DNA of 64,000 nucleotides, from contig CABRHS010000007.1 in the NCBI GenBank assembly GCA_902470815.1, forward strand, positions 1-64,000, written 5' to 3'. Origin of the DNA: an uncultured Collinsella sp. (GTDB lineage: Bacteria; Actinomycetota; Coriobacteriia; Coriobacteriales; Coriobacteriaceae). Below the pieces are notes generated by a model. It worked only from the letters and a program-made list of their open reading frames with translations, made no database searches and had not been told where the DNA came from. Shown here one piece after another: positions 1-9,023 of this stretch; positions within the stretch are counted from its first letter, which is position 1; each line of letters starts with the position of its first letter. Made by a program: the position numbers and the translations under genes.

Positions 1-2
1 AG

Positions 3-48
3 CCTCCCATCTCTCGGACTTCTATTTCCTTGTCCAAGAAATGGGAGG
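3..48 (-). other. imperfect hairpin downstream of the phosphotransferase gene
   Basis: Outer arms CCTCCCAT (3-10) and ATGGGAGG (41-48) pair perfectly. After a 2-nt internal mismatch, inner arms of 7 nt pair with one G-U wobble around a 12-nt loop. It lies 3' of the minus-strand phosphotransferase gene and could be its terminator, but any U-tract would fall outside the window. Confidence 0.35.
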
Positions 49-109
49 CAGTTCATTGTCGCCGGGGCCGTTTAGCTTATGCGCTTACCTTGTGAGCTTG
101 GAGGATTGA

Positions 110-877
110 TTAACCCATGTAGTCGACGACGTCGATCCAGCTCATGAGGAACTCATCGTTGACATCGGTGCGCTTGCGGGAGAGCTCGGCGGCGGCGACG
201 ATGGACATCCACTGGCGGACGACCTGCATGGGGACGTCGGCACGGTCGCAGTAGAGCTCGAGGTAGGCGTCGGCCTGCTGCTTGTCGTTGAGCGCGAACA
301 GCAGATAGGTCATGGCGGCGTCAGCGGCAGGGGAGCCCTGGGTGGCGTGAGCCCAGTCGCAGACGTAGAGCTGGCCGTCCTCGGCCACGATCACGTTACT
401 GGGGTTGAAGTCGCCGTGGCAGATCTGGAACTCCTTCTTCATGCCGTCAAGGCGCTCCATGAGGTTGTAGCGCGTCGTGGCGTTGATGTGGGGGAGGCAG
501 TTGATCATGCGGGCGTACTTGTCACGCTGGCGATTGAGCAGGGGAGAGCGGTTGGAGTGGATCTCGACCTGCAGGTCGACGAACATCTCCAGGTACTCGT
601 AGAACTTGGAGGGCTCGGCGGCCATCTTCTCGGCGAGCGTGACGCCGGGGACCTTCTCGGTGAGAAGCGCCCAGCCCTCGCCCTCGACCTCAGAGACCTC
701 GAGGGGCTTGGGGGTGCGGATGCCGGACTCGGAGACGCGCGCGAGGTTCAGGGCCTCGTTGAACACGTCAGAAGCGGGCTTGTTCGCGTTGAACACCTTG
801 GCGATCTTGTCGCCGAGGTCATAGACCTTCTTGTTGGAGTGCTCGACCAGCACGGTCTTAGAATCGGGAAGAAGCAT
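110..877 (-). CDS. aminoglycoside/choline phosphotransferase-family protein
   Basis: A 255-residue protein with the APH/choline kinase fold. The catalytic loop HGDFNPSN is at residues 154-161 (catalytic Asp156, Asn161) and the following Asp174 in CDW is the expected magnesium ligand. It probably transfers a phosphate from ATP to a small hydroxylated substrate in the cytoplasm; the substrate cannot be read from sequence, and nothing points to drug resistance. The start at 877 was chosen because AGAAAGGA lies about 10 nt upstream; an upstream in-frame extension to 946 lacks a ribosome site. It lies 108 nt downstream of adhE on the same strand, with a hairpin between them, so it may be read through from adhE or expressed alone. 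Confidence 0.75.
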   Translation of the reverse strand: MLLPDSKTVLVEHSNKKVYDLGDKIAKVFNANKPASDVFNEALNLARVSESGIRTPKPLEVSEVEGEGWALLTEKVPGVTLAEKMAAEPSKFYEYLEMFVDLQVEIHSNRSPLLNRQRDKYARMINCLPHINATTRYNLMERLDGMKKEFQICHGDFNPSNVIVAEDGQLYVCDWAHATQGSPAADAAMTYLLFALNDKQQADAYLELYCDRADVPMQVVRQWMSIVAAAELSRKRTDVNDEFLMSWIDVVDYMG

Positions 878-920
878 GGTTCTACCGTCCTTTCTCAATG
901 GTTCTTGCACCATCGTAGGG

Positions 921-971
921 CGTCCGAACGCGCCGCCTTTCCGCAAATGGGCGAGCGGCGCGATTCGGACG
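921..971 (-). terminator. long hairpin between adhE and the phosphotransferase gene
   Basis: Arms CGTCCGAA (921-928) plus GCGCCGC (930-936) pair with GCGGCGC (955-961) plus TTCGGACG (964-971), with a small internal bulge. It sits just past the adhE stop codon on the transcribed strand. There is no U-tract, so it may only attenuate or protect the adhE mRNA end. Confidence 0.4.
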
Positions 972-985
972 GGAAGTGGGAGCGC

Positions 986-3634
986 TTACAGGACGGCGTA
1001 GTCCTGGGGCTCGCGGCCGTAGTAGGCGTCGAGGTAGAGCTCCTTGATCTCGCTCATGAGCGGGTAGCGCGGGTTGGCGCCGGTGCACTGGTCGTTGAAC
1101 GCTTGCTCGACCATCTCGTCGAGGGTCTCGAGGAAGTAGGCCTCGTCCACGCCGTAATCGGCGATGGTCTCCTTGATGCCGATGGTGGCCTTGAGCTCCT
1201 CGAGCTTGGCGCAGAAGTTCTCGAAGACCTCGGCGTCGTCCTTACCCTCAACGCCGCAGTAGCGGGCCATCTCGGCGTAGGCGGCCAGAGCGTTGGGGTA
1301 GGGGTACTGGGAGAAGGTGCCCATCTTGACCGGGGCCTCGGCGGCGTTGTAGCGCATAACGCGGGTCAGGATGACGGCGTTGGCGATGCCGTGGGGCAGG
1401 TGGTGGAAGGCGCCGAGCTTGTGGGCCATGGAGTGGTTGAGGCCCAGGAAGGCGTTGGCGAAGGCCATGCCGGCCATGCAGGAGGCGTTGTGCATCTCCT
1501 CGCGGGCGTGCGGGTCGTTCGCGCCGTTCTCGTAGGAGGACGGCAGGTTGTCGAAGACCAGTTTGGCGGCCTTCATGGACAGGCCCTTGGTGTAGTCGGA
1601 CGCCATGATGGAGACATAGGACTCGATGGCGTGGGTCATGACGTCGATGCCGGAGGCGGAGGTCAGGCCCTTAGGCGCGGTCATGGCGTTGTCGACGTCG
1701 ACGATGGCCATGTTGGGCAGCAGCGCGTAGTCGGCGAGCGGCCACTTGATGCCGGTGTCCTTGTCGGTGATGATCGCGAACGGGGTAACCTCGGAGCCGG
1801 TGCCGGAAGAGGTGGGGACGGCCACGAAGTAGGCCTTCTTGCCCATCTCGGGGAAGGTGAAGATACGCTTGCGGATGTCCATGAAGTCCATGGCCATATC
1901 CTCGAAGTTGCACTCCGGGTGCTCGTACATCATCCACATGATCTTGCCGGCGTCCATGGCCGAGCCGCCGCCGACGGCGATGATGACGTCAGGCTCGAAG
2001 AGGGCCATCTGGGCGGCACCGCGGCGAGCGCACTGCAGGGACGGGTCGGGCTCGACGTCGTAGAAGCAGTCGTGCGCGATGCCCATGGAGTCGAGCTTGG
2101 CCTCGATGGAGCGGGTGTTGCCGTTCTTGAAGAGGAACTGGTCGGTGACGATGAAGGCGCGCTTCTTGCCCATCACGGTGCCCAGCTCGTCGAGGGCGAC
2201 CGGCGTGGAGCCCTTCTTGAAGTAGACCTTCTCGGGAGCGCGGAACCACAGCATGTTCTCGCGGCGCTCAGCCACGGTCTTGACGTTGATCAAGTGCTTC
2301 ACCCCAACATTCTCGGAAACGGAGTTGCCACCCCAGGAGCCGCAGCCCAGCGTGAGGGACGGCTTCATGCCGAAGTTGTACAGGTCACCGATGCCGCCCT
2401 GGGAGGACGGGGTGTTGATGACGATGCGGCAGGCCTTCATGGTGTGCTCGAACAGGGCGATCTTCTCGGCCTGGGCGGGGTGCACGTAGAGGGAGGCGGT
2501 GTGACCGGGGCCACCGGCGAGCACCAGGTGCTCGGCCATGTCCACGGCGGTCTGGAAATCCTTGGCCTTGTACATGGCGAGGACGGGGGAGAGCTTCTCG
2601 TGGGCGAACTCCTCCTTCTCCAGGTCGACGGAGGTGACCTCGGTGATCAGAATCTTGGTCTTGGCGGGCACCTCGATGCCGGCGAGCTCGGCGATCTTGG
2701 CGGCGGGCATGCCGGGGATGCGGTGGTCGAGAGCGCCGTTCTTGAACATGGCGGCACGCAGGGCCTCCATCTCGGCGCCCTTCTTGACGAAGTAGCAACC
2801 GCGGCGGGCGAACTCGTCCTTGACCTCCTTGTAGACGGACTCGAGGACGGTCACGGACTGCTCAGAGGCGCAGATCATGCCGTTGTCGAACGTCTTGGAG
2901 TGAATGATGGAGTTGACGGAGAGCTTGATGTCGGCGGTGTCGTCGATGATGACGGGCGTGTTGCCGGCGCCGACGCCCAGGGCGGGCTTGCCGGAGGAGT
3001 ACGCCGCCTTGACCATGCCGGGGCCGCCGGTAGCCAGGATGATGTCGACGTCGGCCATCACCTTGTTGGTGAGGTCGATGGAGGGCACGTCGACCCAGCC
3101 GATGATGCCCTCGGGGGCGCCGGCCTTCACCGCGGCGTCGAGCACGAGCTTGGCGGCGGCGATGGTGCACTTGGCGGCAGCCGGGTGCGGGGAGATGATG
3201 ATGGCGTTGCGGGTCTTCAGGGAGATGAGGCACTTGAAGATCGCGGTGGAGGTGGGGTTGGTGGTCGGGATGACCGCGCCGACGATGCCGATGGGCTCGG
3301 CGATCTTGGTGATGCCGTACGCGTCGTCGCGCTCAATCACGCCGCAGGTCTTGGTGTCCTTATAGGCGTTGTAGATGTACTCGGCGGCGTAGTGGTTCTT
3401 GATGACCTTGTCCTCGAGCACGCCGCGGCCGGTCTCCTCGATGGCCATCTTTGCCAGGGGGATACGGGCCTTGTTGGCGGCCATAGCTGCCTCGTAGAAA
3501 ATCTTGTCCACCTGCTCCTGGGAGTAGGTAGCAAAAATCCCCTGGGCCTCGCGCATGTGCTCGAGTTTGGCCTCAAGGGATTCGATGGAATCTACGACTT
3601 CGGGGGCGGCGGCAACAGTAGGTTTCTTCGCCAT
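986..3634 (-). CDS. adhE: bifunctional acetaldehyde-CoA/alcohol dehydrogenase AdhE
   Basis: An 882-residue protein, normal full length for AdhE. Residues 1-450 form the CoA-acylating aldehyde dehydrogenase with catalytic Cys255 in GMICASEQ. Residues 460-882 form the iron-dependent alcohol dehydrogenase, with GGGSAMD at 555-561 for NAD binding and probable metal ligands Asp664, His668, His734 and His748. It reduces acetyl-CoA through acetaldehyde to ethanol and regenerates NAD+ during fermentation; the family forms spirosome filaments. The start at 3634 follows AAAGGAGAG; the longer open frame to 3910 has no ribosome site and covers the operator region. The upstream region carries three near-identical palindromes, so repression by a LacI/GalR- or CcpA-type regulator is likely (inference). 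Confidence 0.96.
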   Translation of the reverse strand: MAKKPTVAAAPEVVDSIESLEAKLEHMREAQGIFATYSQEQVDKIFYEAAMAANKARIPLAKMAIEETGRGVLEDKVIKNHYAAEYIYNAYKDTKTCGVIERDDAYGITKIAEPIGIVGAVIPTTNPTSTAIFKCLISLKTRNAIIISPHPAAAKCTIAAAKLVLDAAVKAGAPEGIIGWVDVPSIDLTNKVMADVDIILATGGPGMVKAAYSSGKPALGVGAGNTPVIIDDTADIKLSVNSIIHSKTFDNGMICASEQSVTVLESVYKEVKDEFARRGCYFVKKGAEMEALRAAMFKNGALDHRIPGMPAAKIAELAGIEVPAKTKILITEVTSVDLEKEEFAHEKLSPVLAMYKAKDFQTAVDMAEHLVLAGGPGHTASLYVHPAQAEKIALFEHTMKACRIVINTPSSQGGIGDLYNFGMKPSLTLGCGSWGGNSVSENVGVKHLINVKTVAERRENMLWFRAPEKVYFKKGSTPVALDELGTVMGKKRAFIVTDQFLFKNGNTRSIEAKLDSMGIAHDCFYDVEPDPSLQCARRGAAQMALFEPDVIIAVGGGSAMDAGKIMWMMYEHPECNFEDMAMDFMDIRKRIFTFPEMGKKAYFVAVPTSSGTGSEVTPFAIITDKDTGIKWPLADYALLPNMAIVDVDNAMTAPKGLTSASGIDVMTHAIESYVSIMASDYTKGLSMKAAKLVFDNLPSSYENGANDPHAREEMHNASCMAGMAFANAFLGLNHSMAHKLGAFHHLPHGIANAVILTRVMRYNAAEAPVKMGTFSQYPYPNALAAYAEMARYCGVEGKDDAEVFENFCAKLEELKATIGIKETIADYGVDEAYFLETLDEMVEQAFNDQCTGANPRYPLMSEIKELYLDAYYGREPQDYAVL

Positions 3635-3689
3635 TCTGCTCTCTCCTTTACGAGAAGCGGGTTTTCCCAACGAGGCAACTGTATCAAAG

Positions 3690-3816
3690 TGAAGCGATTC
3701 AATCACGTGAATGGTAGAAATTGAGCCGTAAACGGTCGTATGGAGCGCTTCAATTGCGGCGAGTCCATTCATTTGTGGCGAGAACGTGGGTGGATTGTGA
3801 TGTATGAAGCGCTTCA
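3690..3816 (-). promoter_or_regulatory. triple operator-like palindromes upstream of adhE
   Basis: Three 12-bp sites share the pattern TGAAGCGCTTCA: 3690-3701 (one mismatch), 3741-3752 (one mismatch) and 3805-3816 (perfect palindrome). They lie 56 to 182 bp upstream of the adhE start. A central CG in a short palindrome is typical of LacI/GalR-family and catabolite-repression operators. The regulator is not in the window. The rest of the 343-base gap holds the rpmB terminator and no gene. Confidence 0.6.
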
Positions 3817-3903
3817 GAAGTGCTACTCGATATGCATAAGCTGATACCTTGCGCACTTGTGGGTTGGAGGGAATCGTATCTATGGAGGCAAGATCGACCA
3901 CCG

Positions 3904-3938
3904 AAAACAAAAGACGCCCCGCTTTTGGCGGGGCGTCT
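3904..3938 (-). terminator. Rho-independent terminator of rpmB
   Basis: A perfect 11-bp GC-rich stem (3912-3922 with 3928-3938) with a 5-nt loop is followed on the minus strand by TTTGTTTT. It lies about 40 nt after the rpmB stop codon. Confidence 0.9.
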
Positions 3939-3977
3939 CATGCTTGCAAGCAAACGTTTGTCCAAAGAGGGGAGTGC

Positions 3978-4166
3978 TTAGGAGCGAGCCACCTTCTGGG
4001 CCTTGAGGCAGCTGGTGCACACGTTCATCTTGCGACGCACGCCGTTAACGACAACGTACACGCGCTGGATGTTCGGACGGAACTTACGGTTGGAGACGCG
4101 GTGGGAGTGGCTGATGGAGCGACCAGCAACGGGGTGCTTACCGCAGATTTCGCAAACTTTGGACAT
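3978..4166 (-). CDS. rpmB: 50S ribosomal protein L28
   Basis: A 62-residue protein with the full L28 sequence: N-terminal CEIC near residue 5, the basic core SHRVSNRKFRPN, and CTSC near residue 51. The four cysteines make it a zinc-binding (C+) form; organisms with C+ L28 often carry a cysteine-free paralogue used in zinc shortage, which would lie outside this window. It is part of the large ribosomal subunit. A ribosome site AAGAAGG precedes the ATG. It is monocistronic, with its own extended -10 promoter and a strong terminator, and is divergent from the ABC exporter genes. The rpmB / Asp23 / yloV neighbourhood is conserved across Gram-positive bacteria. Confidence 0.97.
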   Translation of the reverse strand: MSKVCEICGKHPVAGRSISHSHRVSNRKFRPNIQRVYVVVNGVRRKMNVCTSCLKAQKVARS

Positions 4167-4222
4167 GTCAGTGACCCTTCTTAGGCGGCCGGATTCAAGG
4201 CCGCGTGAACAAACAGCAATGA

Positions 4223-4231
4223 ACTATACCA
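4223..4231 (-). promoter_or_regulatory. extended -10 promoter of rpmB
   Basis: On the minus strand the sequence TGGTATAGT (TGn plus TATAGT) lies about 57 nt upstream of the rpmB ATG. No good -35 is seen, as allowed for extended -10 promoters. The remainder of the divergent gap (4232-4483) includes an AT-rich stretch near 4311-4390 that probably holds the exporter promoter, but no -35/-10 pair there is convincing. Confidence 0.5.
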
Positions 4232-4483
4232 TAGACGCCGACCTATGTGGGAAATCTTCACATTGGACGGCAAAAACGCATCACGGCGTGGGATGTGGCG
4301 CGTAACGTCGAACCATTATATATAGTCCGTCTTCATGCGCAAGGGCGAAGAGCTGCTCTAGTGTTCAGATCTCATATTATTGAGGTACCTTAAGTGTTGA
4401 GCTTTTATGAAGTTCCGCGACGCATGTCTCATAAACGCCCCGGTGGCAAAAATATCACCCGGAATAACAGGGTTGGGGGTTCG

Positions 4484-6670
4484 ATGAGGACATTCGCATT
4501 TTTACGTCGTCACAAGGCCAACGTGCTCATAGCTCTTGTTTTGCTCATGCTGCAGGCTTACAGCGAGCTCACGTTGCCCTCGATTATGAGCGGAATCGTG
4601 GACACCGGAATCAGCCGAGGGGGAATACAGAGCGTCGTTCCCGACAAGGTGACCGAGGGCGACCTTTCCGATGTGGAGCTCTTTCTCTCTCCTGATGAAA
4701 TCGAACTCGTCGAGGGGTCGTATTCGAAGCCCGATTTCAGGGGCGTCCGCACATTCGATGGGACCGAGGGCGACCGAGGTGAAATCGAGGGCTATTTGGG
4801 CGAGGCCGAGATGATTGTCTACCAACTTCGCGAGGGCGGCGTGAAGGGCGAGCTTCCCACCCTGGCGTCGCAGGCGGGTTCAGAATCGACGGCGATTTCT
4901 CCGGCTGACGTGCGCGCCAAGGTCGTGGAGAAGCTCGGAGACGAGGGGGAGGCCACGATCGCTTCCCAGGCTATCGCGTTCGTCAAGCTCGCGTATGCTA
5001 ACGCGGGAGTAGATTTGGGGGCCCTGCAGACCGATTACCTTATCCGCGAGGGAGCGACCATGTTGGGTTACGCCCTCGCCGCCGCACTCTGCGCGATAGC
5101 CGCGGCCTACAACGCGTCGCGAACGGCGGCGAAAGTAGCCCGCGACTTGCGTCACGACGTGTACGAACGGGTGCTCTCCTTTTCGCCCGCCGAGATGGGC
5201 GAGTTCTCCGAGGCATCCCTCATCACGCGCGCGACCAACGATATACAGCAGATCCAGATGGTGCTCGTCATGTGCCTGCGCATGGTGCTGTTCGCACCCT
5301 GCATGGGCGTGGGCGCCGTGACGAAGGTCATCGGGTTCGGCTCGACCGGCCTGCAGTGGATTATCGTCGCGGGGCTCGTTGCGATCTCGGTGGTCATCGG
5401 GGCGCTCATGGCGTTCACCATGCCCAAGTTCCGCCGCATGCAGGATCTGGTCGATCGGAACAACCTTGTGGCTCGCGAGATCGTGACAGGCGTCATGTCC
5501 ATCCGTGCCTTCGGGCGCTCGAAGAGCGAGGAGGCCAGGTACGACGAGGCGAATCGCGAGCTCACCGCCACGTACATCTTCACGAACCGCGCCATGAGCT
5601 TCATGATGCCCATCATGATGATGATTATGAACCTCATCTCCGTCGCAATCGTGTGGTTCGGGGGCCAGGGCGTCGATGCGGGCACGATGCAGGTCGGCGA
5701 CCTCATGGCGTACATGAATTACACGATGCAGGTCATCATGTCCTTTATGATCATAACCATGGTCGCGGTCATGCTGCCCCGCGCGGATATCGCATCGGAG
5801 CGCGTGCAGGCGGTCCTGAATACGAAGTCAAGCATCAAGGACCCCGCCAAGACCCTGGAAGGGGCCCGGCGTCATATGACCGCCGACGGCTGCGAGGTCC
5901 CTTGGACGGGCGTCCTCTCGTTCAACGACGTCTCCTTCACGTACCCCGGCGCCTCGTCGCCAACCATCGAGCACGTCTCGTTCACGGTGCGGCCGGGGCA
6001 GACACTCGGCATCATCGGCTCGACCGGAGTGGGCAAGTCGACGCTCGTGCAGCTCATCCCGCGTCTGTACGATGCCACTGGTGGATCGGTGACGGTTGAC
6101 GGCGTGGATGTTAAGCACATGGGGCTGGAGGAGCTTCGCGGGCTAATCGGGTACGTGCCCCAGAAGGGCGTGCTCTTCTCCGGTGACATCGCGGGCAATA
6201 TCGCATATGTCGACCCCGAGATGCCTTTAGAGCGCGTGGAGCGGGCCGCGCGAATCGCTCAGGCGGACGAGTTCATCGAGGCGAAGCCCGATGGCTACGG
6301 CAGTCCGATATCTCAGGGCGGCGCAAACGTCTCGGGTGGTCAGCGGCAGCGTCTCGCCATCGCCCGGGCTTTGGCCGTCGATCCCAAGATTCTCGTGTTC
6401 GACGACAGCTTTTCGGCGCTGGACTATAAGACCGACGCGGAGTTGCGTTCCGCCTTGGCTCGCGAGGCGCGGGGTAGCGCTGTGGTGATCGTCGCGCAGC
6501 GCATCGCGACCATCATGCACGCGGATCAGATCTTGGTGCTCGACGACGGCCGCGTGGTGGGGCAGGGGACCCACGAAGAGCTTCTGCGGACGTGCGATGC
6601 CTATCGAGAGATCGCCGTGAGCCAGCTCAGTTCCAAGGAGCTTGGCATTGAGGAAGGGGAGGTGCGCTAG
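4484..6670 (+). CDS. ABC exporter, half 1 (degenerate nucleotide site), BmrC/YheI-like
   Basis: A 728-residue fused membrane/ATPase half-transporter. The N-terminal membrane domain is unusual in carrying about 150 mostly hydrophilic residues between the first and second membrane helices (about residues 45-190). The ATPase domain has Walker A GSTGVGKST near residue 514 and signature VSGGQ. Its Walker B ends FDDS with Asp instead of the catalytic Glu, and the H-loop His is Gln (VAQRIATI). These changes mark the degenerate site of heterodimeric exporters such as BmrCD and TM287/288. The next gene, 1 nt downstream, encodes the partner. The substrate is unknown; drug or lipid export is plausible. 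The start at 4484 (MRTFAFLRR) fits the family; upstream in-frame starts at 4394 (GTG) and 4424 (ATG) are possible. Confidence 0.88.
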   Translation: MRTFAFLRRHKANVLIALVLLMLQAYSELTLPSIMSGIVDTGISRGGIQSVVPDKVTEGDLSDVELFLSPDEIELVEGSYSKPDFRGVRTFDGTEGDRGEIEGYLGEAEMIVYQLREGGVKGELPTLASQAGSESTAISPADVRAKVVEKLGDEGEATIASQAIAFVKLAYANAGVDLGALQTDYLIREGATMLGYALAAALCAIAAAYNASRTAAKVARDLRHDVYERVLSFSPAEMGEFSEASLITRATNDIQQIQMVLVMCLRMVLFAPCMGVGAVTKVIGFGSTGLQWIIVAGLVAISVVIGALMAFTMPKFRRMQDLVDRNNLVAREIVTGVMSIRAFGRSKSEEARYDEANRELTATYIFTNRAMSFMMPIMMMIMNLISVAIVWFGGQGVDAGTMQVGDLMAYMNYTMQVIMSFMIITMVAVMLPRADIASERVQAVLNTKSSIKDPAKTLEGARRHMTADGCEVPWTGVLSFNDVSFTYPGASSPTIEHVSFTVRPGQTLGIIGSTGVGKSTLVQLIPRLYDATGGSVTVDGVDVKHMGLEELRGLIGYVPQKGVLFSGDIAGNIAYVDPEMPLERVERAARIAQADEFIEAKPDGYGSPISQGGANVSGGQRQRLAIARALAVDPKILVFDDSFSALDYKTDAELRSALAREARGSAVVIVAQRIATIMHADQILVLDDGRVVGQGTHEELLRTCDAYREIAVSQLSSKELGIEEGEVR

Positions 6671-6671
6671 C

Positions 6672-8483
6672 ATGCCCGGACATATGGGACACGGCCGCGG
6701 TCACGCGACCGAGAAGGCCAAGGACTTCAGGGGGGCCCTGCTCAAGCTCATCACCTATCTTGCACGCGACTGGCCGATGGTTCTCGTCGCGCTGCTGGCC
6801 GCGGTCGGTTCGGTCGCGTTTAACGTGGCGGGCCCACGCGTGCTCGGCGGGGCCACCACGGCCCTTTTTGAGGGCATCGCGGCGAAGGTGGGCGGCACGG
6901 GCGGCGTCGATTTCGGCCTCGTGGGCCGCATCCTCGCCACGGCCCTGTGCATCTACCTCACGTCAGCCGCCCTCAACCTCGTGCAGGGATGGCTGATGAC
7001 GGGAATCACGCAGCGCGTGTGCTACCGCCTGCGCAGGGACATCATCGAGAAAATCGACCGGATGCCGCTCTCGTATTTCGAGCGGGTGAGCACGGGCGAC
7101 GTGATGAGCCGTGTCACCAACGACGTCGACACGCTGGGGCAGTCGCTTAACCAGAGCGTGACGCAGCTTGTGACATCCCTTGCCCAGCTTGTCGGCGTGA
7201 GTGTCCAGATGCTTTCACTGTCCGTGGCTCTCGCCGGCGTCACGTTCCTGACCGTCCCCCTGTCGCTTCTGGGCGTGGTGCTCGTCGTGCGCGCCTCGCA
7301 ACGCCATTTCCGCCGCCAGCAGGCCTTCCTGGGACAGGCGAACGGCATTGTGGAGGAGAGCTTCTCCGGGCAGACGATCATCCAGGCCTTCAACCGGGCG
7401 CCTCGGGCGGTTGCCGAGTTCGACCAGGTGAACGACAAGTTGTGCGAATCCGGGTGGCGCGCGCAGTTTCTCTCGGGCATCATGCAGCCCATCATGGGCT
7501 TCGTGGGCAACTTGGGGTATGTCGCCGTCGTGGTGGTCGGTGCATTCCTGGCGATCGGCGGGTCGATCACCATCGGCGACGTCCAGGCGTTCATGCAATA
7601 CGTCCGCAACTTCACCCAGCCCATCACGCAGCTCTCCCAGGTCTCAAACATGTTGCAGATGCTCGCCGCGGCGGCAGAGCGCATCTTCGAGTTCCTCGAT
7701 GAGGCCGAGGAGGAGGACGTGGACGAGGCGCCGGCGGCAAGGAGCGGCCGGGGCGCGGTGTCCTTCGAGCACGTGAGGTTCGGCTATGTGCCCGAGAAGA
7801 CCGTCATCAACGATTTCTCCTGCGATGTGGAGCCCGGACAGACCATCGCCATCGTGGGACCCACCGGTGCGGGGAAGACCACCCTCATGAAGCTTCTCAT
7901 GCGCTTCTACGACGTGAGCGATGGGTCGATCCGAGTTGACGGCGTCGACGTGCGTGATTATCCCCGCGGCGACCTCCGCTCCAATTTCGCCATGGTCCTG
8001 CAGGACACATGGCTGTTCAAGGGGTCTGTGCGCGAGAACATCCGGTACGGCAACGTCGAGGCCGACGACGCCATGGTCGAGGCGGCGGCGCGCGCGGCCC
8101 TCGCCGACCATTTCATCCGCACCCTGCCGGGCGGGTACGACTTCGAGCTGAACGAGGACGCCTCGAATGTGAGCCAGGGACAAAAGCAGCTGATCACCAT
8201 CGCACGCGCACTCCTCGCCGACCGCCCGATCCTCATCCTCGATGAGGCGACCTCCAACGTCGACACCAGAACCGAGGAGCGCATCCAGCGCGCCATGGAC
8301 ATCCTCATGCAGGGCCGTACGAGCTTCGTGATCGCCCACAGGCTTTCCACCATCAAGTTCGCCGACCGGATACTCGTGCTGCGCGACGGCGATATCGTGG
8401 AGTCGGGAACCCATGAGGAGCTGCTCGCGCAAGGCGGTTTCTACGCCGACTTGTATAACAGCCAATTTGATACGGGCGAGTAG
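6672..8483 (+). CDS. ABC exporter, half 2 (consensus catalytic residues), BmrD/YheH-like
   Basis: A 603-residue half-transporter with six membrane helices in the first 330 residues and an ATPase domain from about residue 365. It has Walker A GPTGAGKT, a canonical Walker B with catalytic Glu (LILDEATSNVD) and the H-loop His (IAHRLSTI). Its signature motif is SQGQ rather than SGGQ. That is what the heterodimer model expects: this subunit supplies the working Walker motifs, while its altered signature faces the partner's degenerate site. The ATG at 6672 follows GGGGAGG and sits 1 nt after the preceding stop, so the pair is translationally coupled. A GC-rich hairpin follows the stop codon. Confidence 0.9.
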   Translation: MPGHMGHGRGHATEKAKDFRGALLKLITYLARDWPMVLVALLAAVGSVAFNVAGPRVLGGATTALFEGIAAKVGGTGGVDFGLVGRILATALCIYLTSAALNLVQGWLMTGITQRVCYRLRRDIIEKIDRMPLSYFERVSTGDVMSRVTNDVDTLGQSLNQSVTQLVTSLAQLVGVSVQMLSLSVALAGVTFLTVPLSLLGVVLVVRASQRHFRRQQAFLGQANGIVEESFSGQTIIQAFNRAPRAVAEFDQVNDKLCESGWRAQFLSGIMQPIMGFVGNLGYVAVVVVGAFLAIGGSITIGDVQAFMQYVRNFTQPITQLSQVSNMLQMLAAAAERIFEFLDEAEEEDVDEAPAARSGRGAVSFEHVRFGYVPEKTVINDFSCDVEPGQTIAIVGPTGAGKTTLMKLLMRFYDVSDGSIRVDGVDVRDYPRGDLRSNFAMVLQDTWLFKGSVRENIRYGNVEADDAMVEAAARAALADHFIRTLPGGYDFELNEDASNVSQGQKQLITIARALLADRPILILDEATSNVDTRTEERIQRAMDILMQGRTSFVIAHRLSTIKFADRILVLRDGDIVESGTHEELLAQGGFYADLYNSQFDTGE

Positions 8484-8489
8484 CGACGG

Positions 8490-8525
8490 GGCCCGTCGGC
8501 GACCTGCTCGGGCCGCCGACGGGCC
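8490..8525 (+). terminator. GC-rich hairpin after the ABC exporter operon
   Basis: An 11-bp perfect stem (GGCCCGTCGGC at 8490-8500 with its complement at 8515-8525) with a 14-nt loop starts 6 nt after the exporter stop codon. There is no clear U-tract, so termination may be partial. Confidence 0.5.
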
Positions 8526-8660
8526 TCCTGTCGAATCGCCGAATGTGTCTATAGGTGTGTAAACGCCGATTGCCGCGTGTCTCGTCATTTTCGAGTAGTA
8601 CCATTATCGGGATTATCCCCATTGTGCGTGCCGTTGCTGCCGCATTGCGGAAGGAGATAT

Positions 8661-9014
8661 ATGCTTGGAAATATCGCCGGGACCCTCAATGTCTCGAACG
8701 AGGTAATTGCCGATATCGCCGGTTATGCCGCCATGTCCTGCTATGGCGTGGTCGGGATGGCCGAGCAGCTGCAGGGCGCCGAGAGCGTCCGCCTGCTTCC
8801 GGGCCAGCGCCTACGCAAGGGCGTTTTGGTGACGACGCGCGAGGACGGCCTGACCGTCGACCTCCACGTGGTCATCGAGTCGGGAGTCAACATGCGCTCG
8901 GTGAGCGAGAACCTCGCCAGCTCTGTCGCGTTCACCCTGTCCGAGATCGCTCAGATCGATCCCGCGCAGCTCAAGATCGCCATCCACATTGACGGGATGA
9001 AGTCCCGCTTCTAA
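8661..9014 (+). CDS. Asp23/Gls24-family protein (YloU-like)
   Basis: A 117-residue Asp23-domain protein. The central GYAAMSCYGVVGM and later NMRSVSENLASSV patterns match the YloU/Asp23 fold. These small proteins act at the membrane or cell envelope and are co-encoded with the fatty-acid kinase YloV/FakA. The start at 8661 follows AAGGAG 4 nt upstream; the longer frame from 8577 has no such site. The next gene (fakA/yloV) begins 10 nt later, as in the conserved yloU-yloV pair. The exact biochemical role is unknown even in model organisms. Confidence 0.88.
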   Translation: MLGNIAGTLNVSNEVIADIAGYAAMSCYGVVGMAEQLQGAESVRLLPGQRLRKGVLVTTREDGLTVDLHVVIESGVNMRSVSENLASSVAFTLSEIAQIDPAQLKIAIHIDGMKSRF

Positions 9015-9023
9015 AGGTGCGCA

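Noticed and set aside
347..3724. A very long plus-strand open frame (1125 codons) opposite adhE
   Set aside because: It is the antisense shadow of a GC-rich gene: composition is Gly/Val/His/Leu-rich, no domain is recognisable, and adhE on the other strand is unmistakable. The same holds for long antisense frames opposite ffh-thyA, ftsH, pyrH-uppS, proS and the ABC-F gene.
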